Of a stretch of DNA of 64,000 bases, positions 42,448-49,466 are shown one piece after another. A program made the translations under genes and the position numbers. The notes below the pieces were generated by a model that did no database searches, had not been told where the DNA came from, and saw nothing but the letters and a program-made list of their open reading frames with translations. This DNA comes from Actinoplanes cyaneus (GTDB lineage: Bacteria; Actinomycetota; Actinomycetes; Mycobacteriales; Micromonosporaceae). The stretch is taken from the NCBI RefSeq assembly GCF_016862095.1, contig NZ_BOMH01000037.1:124001-188000 (forward strand), written 5' to 3'. Each line of letters opens with the position of its first letter. The first letter of the stretch is position 1.

Positions 42448-43974
42448 ATGAAGCGACTCGCCGCGACGCTGCTGCTCGCGCTCACCGCGGCCGGCTGCTC
42501 GGCCCCGCCCGCGCTGTCCGGCGCCGACAGCCGGCTGCAGGTGGTCACCACCACCGGGCTGCTCGCCGACCTGGTCCGCAACGTCGGCGGCGACCGCGTC
42601 CTGGTCGACGCCATCGTCCCCGACAACGCCGACGCCCACCTGTACGAGCCGACCTTGCGCGACGTGCGCAACGTCGTCTACGCCGACGTGGCGTTCAGCA
42701 ACTACCTGCTGCTCGAGGCGCAAAGCGTGATCAAGACCCTCGACGCGAACCTGCCGGAAGGGGTCGATCAGATCTCCCTGGCCGAAGGCGCCACCAAATA
42801 CGCCGCCGAGATCGTCCCGCTGGTCGAGGACGTCTCCCTGGACACCGTCTGGCTCGGCATGCGCGCCACCGGCACGGGCCGGCAACCGGGCGTGACCCGC
42901 TCGTCCGACATCCGGGTCTCGGCGACAGCCGTGACGGGGCCGGGCCGGATGGCCGCGTATCTGACCGAGTCGTTCGGCAACCCCGACGTGTTCCTCGACT
43001 CGGGCGACGGCTTCGCGGCGGCCAACGGCTTCCGCGACGACACCATGACCCTGCCACCGGACGCGCACACCCACATGAGCTGGGCCTTCACCGAACCCGG
43101 CGTCTACCGGCTCACCCTGCGCGCCGAACTGGCAGTGACCTCCGGCAGCAAGCCGCTGCCGCTGGGCGAGCAGGCCTTCACCTTCGCCGTGGGCGTCGAC
43201 CCGTCCACCGTGCCCGGCATGACCGGCGCCACGGTGCTGCGCGGCGGGCACACCGACATCACCACCGACATCGACACCGGGCAGCTGTACTACTCGTCGG
43301 ATGACCAGCGGCTCGACCCCGCCCGTACCGTCGTCGAAGTTCCCGCCAAAGCCCTGCGAGAGGTGCCCGCCGGGCCTGGCCTGCGCTTTCTGGGCCGCCC
43401 CGGCACCCACATCCACCAGCTGCCGCAGGCCGTGCTGGGCCGGCACGTGCACGGCGAGATCGACCCGCACCTGTGGCAGGACGTGCGCAACGCGCAGGCG
43501 TACGCCGAACTGATCCGCGACAGCCTGATCGGCGCCGACCCGGCCGGCGCCGCCGCCTACCGGACGAACACCGACCGCTACCTGCGGGAGCTCACCGCGC
43601 TCGACACCTACGTACGGGACCAGATCGCCGCGATTCCGGCGTCGCGCCGGCACCTGGTCACCACCCACGACGCGTTCGCCTACCTGGCCAAGGCCTACGA
43701 CCTGCCGGTCGCCGGGTTCGTCACGCCGAACCCTGCCGTGGAGCCGAGCCTGGCCGACCGGCGCCGGCTCACCGAGACCCTGCGCAACCTGCGCATCCCG
43801 GCGGTCTTCCTGGAACCGAACCTGCGCGCCCGCTCCTCCACCCTGGTCGAGGTCGCCAAGCAGAACCACGTGAAGGTCTGCGACATCTACGGCGACGCCT
43901 TCGACGACCGGGTGACCAGCTACGTCGCGATGATGCGATTCAACGCCGACTCCCTCCGACACTGCCTGACCTGA
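42448..43974 (+). CDS. Anchored-repeat-type metal ABC transporter substrate-binding lipoprotein with permuted insert
   Basis: The 508-residue lipoprotein (lipobox TAAGC, Cys17) is a TroA-like metal binder split by an insert. N-terminal lobe residues 28-125 contain His64 (DAHLYEP); C-terminal part 335-508 contains His341 (DPHLWQD), His407 (TTHDAFAY) and Asp483 (YGDAF), completing the four ligands. The insert (about 126-334) is the surface repeat domain in circularly permuted order: the C-terminal half first (VTGPGRMAAY, DSGDGF, HTHMSWAF), then the N-terminal half (RGGHTDI, RFLGRPG, HQLPQ). It fits the TIGR anchored-repeat substrate-binding family; zinc is inferred from the Zur-like box. Confidence 0.88.
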   Translation: MKRLAATLLLALTAAGCSAPPALSGADSRLQVVTTTGLLADLVRNVGGDRVLVDAIVPDNADAHLYEPTLRDVRNVVYADVAFSNYLLLEAQSVIKTLDANLPEGVDQISLAEGATKYAAEIVPLVEDVSLDTVWLGMRATGTGRQPGVTRSSDIRVSATAVTGPGRMAAYLTESFGNPDVFLDSGDGFAAANGFRDDTMTLPPDAHTHMSWAFTEPGVYRLTLRAELAVTSGSKPLPLGEQAFTFAVGVDPSTVPGMTGATVLRGGHTDITTDIDTGQLYYSSDDQRLDPARTVVEVPAKALREVPAGPGLRFLGRPGTHIHQLPQAVLGRHVHGEIDPHLWQDVRNAQAYAELIRDSLIGADPAGAAAYRTNTDRYLRELTALDTYVRDQIAAIPASRRHLVTTHDAFAYLAKAYDLPVAGFVTPNPAVEPSLADRRRLTETLRNLRIPAVFLEPNLRARSSTLVEVAKQNHVKVCDIYGDAFDDRVTSYVAMMRFNADSLRHCLT

Positions 43975-43987
43975 CGGGGAACACACC

Positions 43988-44893
43988 TTGCTCACGCACG
44001 TCACCGCGGCACTGACCGCCGCCCTGCTCGCCGTCACACCGACGGTCCCCGCACCCACCGGCGGGCTCGCCCAGACCCTGGACCCGAACCAGGCCCAGGC
44101 CACCGGCCGCGCCGTCCTGGACACCGGTCACGTCGACATCGGGCCCCGCTACCGCGACGGCACCTGGACGGTCCAGATCCACGACGACCACACGATCCCC
44201 TCGGTCTGGCGCGACCCGGCCGAGACCGTCCTGCGCGTGCGGGACACCGCCGGCCAGCCCGTTCCCGACGACCCGGCCTACGCGTTCCTCGGCGAGAAGG
44301 CGGGCACGCCGGTGCACGTCGTGCCGCAGACCGAACACCAGGGCGTGGTCTGGATCGGCTGGAACACCCAGGACCCCGGCGTCCTGACAGCGATCGACCG
44401 CGGCGTCACCATGAGCCTGCGCGGCGTCCAGGGCCCGGGCACCGTCACCGTCTTCCTGCAATCGGGCAACCTCGGCGCGCCCCAGGTCCTGTGGAGCTCC
44501 GCCAAGCCGTTCCCCCAGCCGCTCTGGGTCGAGACCAACACCCACACCCACGCCAACTGGGTCTTCGGCAGACCCGGCGCCTACCTGCTCGCCCTGACCG
44601 TCACCGCCGACCTCGCCGACGGCACCACCGCCAGCACCGACACACTCCTGCGCCTGGCCGTCGGCGACGCCACGAATCCGGACGAGGCGTTGCACGCCTC
44701 CTTCACCGGCCCACTGCCATCCGGATCGGTCCGGGCCGCCGCCGCTCCAGCAGGCGACGACTCTTCCCGTACGGACCATCTGCCGTTCCTGCTCGGCACC
44801 GGTCTCCTGGTGGCGCTGCTGATCGCCGCACTGGCCGCGCGTCAAGCCGCGGTGCGCCGCCGCGCCGAACGCACTCACGGGGCCGGCCGATGA
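43988..44893 (+). CDS. Membrane-anchored anchored-repeat protein
   Basis: The 301-residue protein (TTG 43988 after GGGGAA) has a signal sequence, one repeat domain (DTGHVDIGP, YAFLGEKAG, VVWIGWNT, SAKPFPQPL, NTHTHANWVF), a hydrophilic stretch and a C-terminal TM helix (LPFLLGTGLLVALLIAALAA) with a basic tail but no LPxTG. The stop overlaps the ATPase gene (ATGA), so it is made together with the importer and may present metal to the lipoprotein at the membrane. Confidence 0.82.
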   Translation: MLTHVTAALTAALLAVTPTVPAPTGGLAQTLDPNQAQATGRAVLDTGHVDIGPRYRDGTWTVQIHDDHTIPSVWRDPAETVLRVRDTAGQPVPDDPAYAFLGEKAGTPVHVVPQTEHQGVVWIGWNTQDPGVLTAIDRGVTMSLRGVQGPGTVTVFLQSGNLGAPQVLWSSAKPFPQPLWVETNTHTHANWVFGRPGAYLLALTVTADLADGTTASTDTLLRLAVGDATNPDEALHASFTGPLPSGSVRAAAAPAGDDSSRTDHLPFLLGTGLLVALLIAALAARQAAVRRRAERTHGAGR

Positions 44894-45621
44894 GCGCCGC
44901 GCTGCAGATGACCGGAGTACACGCCGACCTCGGCGGCCGCCCCGTCCTGCACGATGTCGACCTGCGCGTCGACGCCGGCGAGTTCGTCGGCCTGCTCGGG
45001 CCCAACGGCGCCGGCAAGACCACCCTCATGCGCGCGGCCCTGGGGCTGATTCCCCTCAAGGCCGGCACCGTGACCATTGCCGGCGCCGGCCCCGGATATG
45101 TGCCGCAGCGCCACGAGTTCACCTGGGACTTCCCCGCGACGGTCGAGAGCGCCGTGCTCAGCGGCCTGGTCTGGCGCATCGGCCTGTTCCGTCGCCCGAA
45201 GGTCGCCCACTGGCAGGCGGTCTGGCACGCCCTCGACCAGGTCAACCTCACCGACCTGCGCAAACGTCCGGTCGGGGAACTCTCCGGCGGTCAGCGTCAG
45301 CGGGTCCTGGTCGCCCGCGCGCTGGTGCTGTCGCCGCCGGTGCTGCTGCTCGACGAGCCGTTCACCGGCCTGGACATGCCCGCCCAGGAGACGCTGGCCG
45401 AGCTGTTCACCACCATCGCCGCCGAACGTGCCGTGGTCATGGCCACCCATGACCTGACCGCCGCCGCGTACACCTGCGACCGGCTGGTCCTGCTCAACCG
45501 CACCGTCGTGGCCGACGGGCCCGCCGCCGACCTGAGAGACCCGGCGATCTGGATGCGGACCTTCGACGTCGGCCCCGGCAGCCACCTGCTCAAAGCACTC
45601 GCCCTACCGGTCGGAGGCTGA
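44890..45621 (+). CDS. Anchored-repeat-type ABC transporter ATP-binding protein
   Basis: The 243-residue ATPase has Walker A GPNGAGKTT, Q-loop YVPQRHE, signature LSGGQRQR, Walker B LLLLDEP and H-loop THDL. It matches the metal-importer ATPases associated with anchored-repeat proteins. ATG 44890 overlaps the preceding stop; the permease gene follows after 1 bp. Confidence 0.93.
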   Translation: MSAALQMTGVHADLGGRPVLHDVDLRVDAGEFVGLLGPNGAGKTTLMRAALGLIPLKAGTVTIAGAGPGYVPQRHEFTWDFPATVESAVLSGLVWRIGLFRRPKVAHWQAVWHALDQVNLTDLRKRPVGELSGGQRQRVLVARALVLSPPVLLLDEPFTGLDMPAQETLAELFTTIAAERAVVMATHDLTAAAYTCDRLVLLNRTVVADGPAADLRDPAIWMRTFDVGPGSHLLKALALPVGG

Positions 45622-45622
45622 C

Positions 45623-46471
45623 ATGTCACCCCTACAGTTCCTGGCCGACCTGACCAACCCGGACCTCGCCTTCCTGCCCCGGGCGCTGACCATCGCCGTG
45701 CTCGCGGCCACGATGTGCGGAGTGGTCGGGTGCTACGTCGTACTGCGAGGAATGGCCTTCATCGGTGACGCGGTGGCACATGCCGTCTTCCCCGGGCTGG
45801 CCGTCGCGTTCCTGTTCTCCGGCAGCCTGGTCGTCGGCGGCACCGTCGCCGGCATCGTCACCGCCCTGCTGGTCAGCGTGTTCGCCCAGAACCGGCGGCT
45901 GAAGGAGGACTCGGTCATCGGCATCTTCTTCGTCGCCGCGTTCGCCCTGGGCATCGTGGTGATCTCCCGCGCGCCCGGGTATGCCGGGTCGCTGCAGCAG
46001 TTCCTGTTCGGCTCGATCACCGGCATCCCCGACCGCGACCTGTACGTTGTCGGCGGCACCACGATCGCGGTCCTGCTCGCCGCGTTCCTGCTGCACAAGG
46101 AGTTCGTGGCCGTCACCCTCGACCGGGAGATGGCCCGCGCCCTGGGACTGCGGACCTTCTGGCTCGACCTGCTGCTCTACGTCCTGGTCACCCTAGCCGT
46201 GGTGATGGCGGTGCAGACCATCGGCAACATCCTGGTCCTGGCGCTGCTGGTCACCCCGGCCGCGACCGCCCGGCTGCTCACCGACCGGCTCGCGGTCATG
46301 ATGATCCTGGCCCCTGCCATCGGCGCCGGGGGCACCGTGATCGGCCTCTACCTGTCCTGGTCCTGGGACCTGCCGGTCGGTGGCACGATCGTGCTCACGC
46401 TGACCGGCGCCTTCCTGCTCGCCCAACTGGCCGCGCCACGCCACGGCCTCGTCGCCCGGCTCGCCTCCTGA
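45623..46471 (+). CDS. Anchored-repeat-type ABC transporter permease
   Basis: The 282-residue ABC-3 family permease has about eight TM helices with GMAFIGDAVAHAVFPGLAVAFL, the central VAAFALGIVVIS and the C-terminal TIGNILVLALLVTPAATARLLTDR. GGAGG lies before ATG 45623. Only one permease is present, so it should act as a homodimer, unlike the two-permease system at 33.2-34.9 kb. Last gene of the operon. Confidence 0.93.
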   Translation: MSPLQFLADLTNPDLAFLPRALTIAVLAATMCGVVGCYVVLRGMAFIGDAVAHAVFPGLAVAFLFSGSLVVGGTVAGIVTALLVSVFAQNRRLKEDSVIGIFFVAAFALGIVVISRAPGYAGSLQQFLFGSITGIPDRDLYVVGGTTIAVLLAAFLLHKEFVAVTLDREMARALGLRTFWLDLLLYVLVTLAVVMAVQTIGNILVLALLVTPAATARLLTDRLAVMMILAPAIGAGGTVIGLYLSWSWDLPVGGTIVLTLTGAFLLAQLAAPRHGLVARLAS

Positions 46472-46532
46472 ACGCCCCTCCTGCTCAGCCAGGTCGCCCG
46501 GGGCCGTCGACGTCGCGGCTAGATTTCCTGAG

Positions 46533-47174
46533 GTGAGCGAGCACCTGCCCGCCGGTGGCCATCAGTTGACACCGGCCGAGATCGACGCCCTGCCGGCCAG
46601 ATGGTCGTCGTGCTGGACGCCGGGCGAGATCGCACCCCGCCTGTCCGGCACGGCGACGCCCTGGTGCGTGGCCGCGGGCTGGGCGTTGGACCTGTTCCGC
46701 GGCGAGCAGACTCGCGAGCACGGTGACCTCGAGATCGCGATCCCGGCCGCGAGTTTCACTGAGATCCGCGGGCGTTTCCCCGGCTACGTCTTCGACACGG
46801 TGGGCAGTGGCCACCTGTGGGAGAACGCGACACAGGAGGAGCTCGCGGCCACGCACCAGACGTGGCTACGCGACCCGGACACCGGCGACTACCTGGTCGA
46901 CGTGTTCCGTGAGCCACACCGGGGCGACACCTGGATCTGCCGGCGTGACCCGACCGTCCGGTTCCCGTACCGGGAGATCATCCGCTACACCGAGGACGCT
47001 GTTCCGTACCTCAGGCCGGAGTTGGTCCTGCTCTTCAAGGCCAAGAACGCACGCCCGAAGGACCAGGCCGACTTCGAGCAGACCGTCCCGCACCTGACCC
47101 CGGACCAGCGCGCGACCTTGGCCGGGCTGCTCGCCCGCGTGCACCCGGGACATCCTTGGCTCGCGCACCTGTAA
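46533..47174 (+). CDS. Nucleotidyltransferase-like protein (aminoglycoside adenylyltransferase fold)
   Basis: The 213-residue protein has WCVAAGWALDLFRGEQTREHGDLEIAI, close to the GGWA-D-x-x-x-G-x-x-TR-x-H-x-D-x-(D/E)-I motif of ANT(2'')-like and AbiEii-like nucleotidyltransferases, with AG in place of GG and E in place of the second Asp. A helical C-terminus with VLLFKAKNARPKDQADF follows. It may be a small-molecule modifying enzyme; activity is uncertain. Start GTG 46533. Confidence 0.65.
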   Translation: MSEHLPAGGHQLTPAEIDALPARWSSCWTPGEIAPRLSGTATPWCVAAGWALDLFRGEQTREHGDLEIAIPAASFTEIRGRFPGYVFDTVGSGHLWENATQEELAATHQTWLRDPDTGDYLVDVFREPHRGDTWICRRDPTVRFPYREIIRYTEDAVPYLRPELVLLFKAKNARPKDQADFEQTVPHLTPDQRATLAGLLARVHPGHPWLAHL

Positions 47175-47210
47175 CGCCTGGAACGGGCAAGATCCCACCG
47201 GCACGGTGGT

Positions 47211-47666
47211 TCAGTCGCCCGGGACGCGGGCGGCTTGCCGGATCGGGGTGTTCTGAGCGGCGGCCAGCCACCACCGGCCCTCGCGCTCGATCAACACGTA
47301 GAGCGCCATCTCGGAGAAGCCGTCCGCGACGAGTGCCTGCCGGCGGATCTGCGTCACGACGACGCCGGGCGCGGGCGCCAGGACCGACACGACCTCGAAA
47401 CGTGAGGCCGGCGCCGGGAGCGTGGTCAGCGGCCCGGACGGGTCCATCATCCGATGGTGGATCGCGTTCAACCCCGCGAAGCCTGTCAGCGTCGCCCCGT
47501 ACGGACTGCCCCAGAGGATGTCGGCGGCGAACCAGGCGTCGTAGGCGTCGGCGTCCAGGGTGTCGCCGCCTCGCTGCAACTGCGCCGCCAGATCCCTGGC
47601 GACATTCTCCGCAGTGGTACGAGCCGATGGGTCGTCCAGTGCCACTCGCTGCGTGACCTCGTCCAT
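47211..47666 (-). CDS. SnoaL-like/DUF4440 (SgcJ/EcaC-type) protein
   Basis: The 151-residue protein has an NTF2-like cone fold pattern: helical start (VARDLAAQLQRGGDTLDADAYDAWFA), ADILWGSPYGATLTGFAGL and a C-terminal sheet (ALYVLIEREGRWWLAAAQNTPI). Family members are small enzymes or binding proteins in secondary metabolism, often of unknown function. AGGAG places the start at ATG 47666 (6-nt spacing); ATG 47669 and 47696 are alternatives. Confidence 0.75.
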   Translation of the reverse strand: MDEVTQRVALDDPSARTTAENVARDLAAQLQRGGDTLDADAYDAWFAADILWGSPYGATLTGFAGLNAIHHRMMDPSGPLTTLPAPASRFEVVSVLAPAPGVVVTQIRRQALVADGFSEMALYVLIEREGRWWLAAAQNTPIRQAARVPGD

Positions 47667-47770
47667 CATCCGCTCCTCGCTGTCGACCCGATGCATGCCA
47701 GGGACGCTAAGAACTCCACCTGGGTTGAAGTCAAGCGGCCGTCAAGAAGCCGGATCGGCAGCACAGGTGA

Positions 47771-48613
47771 TCAGCTGTTCGCGGAGTAGGCCTCGGCGAG
47801 GAGCTGTCCCGCGAGTTCCACGCAGCGCATCCGAGCGGGAGAGAATCCGTACGGCATCTTGTTCACGGCTTCGACAGCGCTCATCTGTCCGCGCTCCTCC
47901 TCCCCCTTCAGGTCGGCGTCGTAGATCTCGAAGAGTTTCTCCTCGTCCCTGTCCAGCCCCGCTGCCTCGATGGCCCGATCCAGTGCCACCTGGTGGGCGC
48001 ATCGCAGGACGGCGAGTTCTTCGACGCGCGGGTCGTCGGGCTCGACGCCGTCGTCGAGGGCGGCCTCGGCCGCGTCGAGGCGGTCCTGCTCGGCCCTCAG
48101 ATCGGGGTGCGTGGCCAGCACGATGAACACGCTGGCCTGGATGGCGGCGCCCAGCGGCCCGAAGATCCGTTCGGTGACCAGCAGGGTGTCCACGTCCGAC
48201 GCTCGCAGCTCGCTCGGGGGCAGTTGGCTGAGCCGGTCGGTGACCAGTTCGGAGAGCAACCCCAGTGGGCTGCCGACCGCCTGCAGGCGCTGGACAGCCG
48301 CGCGCTGACGTTTGATCGTGGCCTCCTGCGCCGCGAGCGTCTCCTCCAGCCTGCTCAGGATGTCCTCGATGCGCCGGGCTTCGCCGAAGGCCGCCCGGAT
48401 GTCGTCCAGGCTGATGCCGGCCTCTGCCATCTTGCGGATCCACAGAAGGCGGATCATGTCGTCGTAGCCGTAGCGGCGGCCGTCCACGCCTCGCTCGGGC
48501 TCGGGCAACAGACCGATCTGGTGGTAGTGGCGGATGGCGCGCGGGGTGGTTCCGGCGAACGCGGCCGCATCACCGATCTTGACGTGGCGGGGAGGTCTGA
48601 TGGAGGGATACAT
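47771..48613 (-). CDS. MerR-family transcriptional regulator
   Basis: The 280-residue protein has a MerR winged helix (VKIGDAAAFAGTTPRAIRHYHQIGLLPEP, YGYDDMIRLLWIRKMAEAGISLDDI), a coiled-coil (RIEDILSRLEETLAAQEATIKRQRAAV) and a helical effector domain of about 150 residues without Cys/His clusters. It probably responds to an organic compound rather than a metal. Start chosen at ATG 48613. Confidence 0.87.
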   Translation of the reverse strand: MYPSIRPPRHVKIGDAAAFAGTTPRAIRHYHQIGLLPEPERGVDGRRYGYDDMIRLLWIRKMAEAGISLDDIRAAFGEARRIEDILSRLEETLAAQEATIKRQRAAVQRLQAVGSPLGLLSELVTDRLSQLPPSELRASDVDTLLVTERIFGPLGAAIQASVFIVLATHPDLRAEQDRLDAAEAALDDGVEPDDPRVEELAVLRCAHQVALDRAIEAAGLDRDEEKLFEIYDADLKGEEERGQMSAVEAVNKMPYGFSPARMRCVELAGQLLAEAYSANS

Positions 48614-48726
48614 CGCAGACAGAGCCTTTCGTGCTGTGTGCCTCCACCACAGCACATGACGCTACGGCAGGTGCAACAACATCATCAGCGGCGAGGCCGG
48701 GCTGCGACGCGGCCGGAGCGCCGGGG

Positions 48727-49374
48727 TCAGGGGGCGCCGGGCGAGGTCACGTAGGCGACCACCATGTCACCGATCATCTGCCGCAGATGGTCACGCCGGC
48801 CCGGGTCGAGCAGGTCGCGTTCGAAGATCGCGCGGAACGTGTACCGGTTCGCCCCGCGGAACACGCAGAACCCGCTGATGATCATGTGAACGTCGAGGGC
48901 GTCCAGGTCGTCGCGGAACAGCCCGGCGGCGCGACCGCGCTCCATGATGCGGGTGAGGACGTCGAGCGCCGGGGCGGCCAGCACCTCGCGGGACTCGGAG
49001 CGTTGCAGGTGCTGGGCGTAGTGGATGTTCTCGATGGCGACGAGCCGGACGAAGTCCTGGTGCGACTCGTGGTGGTCGAAGGTGAGCTCGGCCAGTTGGC
49101 GCAGGGCGTCGACGGGCTCCAGGTGGTCGACGTCGAGTTGCTGTTCGAGGGAGCGGATGTGCCGGTACGCCTGTTCCAGGACGGCCAGGTACAGCCCTTC
49201 CTTGCCACCGAAGTAGTAGTAGATCATCCGCTTGGTGGTGCTGGTCTTGGCCGCGATCTCGTCGACGCGGGCGCCCGCATACCCCTGATCGGAGAACTCG
49301 CGGGTGGCCACGTCGATGATCTCCGCCCTGGTGCGGTCGGCGTCGCGTGAGCGTGGGGTGGCTCCGGCAACCAT
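48727..49374 (-). CDS. TetR-family regulator of the dehydroshikimate gene
   Basis: The 215-residue protein has a TetR DNA-binding domain (IIDVATREFSDQGYAGARVDEIAAKTSTTKRMIYYYFGGKE in segments TREFSDQGY and MIYYYFG) and a typical TetR_C ligand domain. It is divergent from the fused dehydratase gene with a perfect palindrome in between, so it likely represses that gene and responds to a pathway metabolite such as dehydroshikimate or protocatechuate (inference). Confidence 0.88.
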   Translation of the reverse strand: MVAGATPRSRDADRTRAEIIDVATREFSDQGYAGARVDEIAAKTSTTKRMIYYYFGGKEGLYLAVLEQAYRHIRSLEQQLDVDHLEPVDALRQLAELTFDHHESHQDFVRLVAIENIHYAQHLQRSESREVLAAPALDVLTRIMERGRAAGLFRDDLDALDVHMIISGFCVFRGANRYTFRAIFERDLLDPGRRDHLRQMIGDMVVAYVTSPGAP

Positions 49375-49427
49375 GTCGCGCCTCTCGATCGTTCTGAGGT
49401 GTCGACTCTAAACGATGAGCGTCCTAC

Positions 49428-49451
49428 AGTGTACGTACTGGTTCGTACACT
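49428..49451. promoter_or_regulatory. TetR operator palindrome
   Basis: AGTGTACG (49428-49435) and CGTACACT (49444-49451) are perfect 8-bp arms with an 8-bp spacer, located 15 bp before the dehydratase start and 54 bp before the TetR start. The 24-bp length is typical of TetR sites. Confidence 0.75.
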
Positions 49452-49466
49452 CCCGGAAGGTGGCGT

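Noticed and set aside
41731..44124. 797-codon open frame on the - strand
   Set aside because: Antisense to the anchored-repeat genes; the translation is Gly/Val/Gln/Arg-rich and resembles no family.
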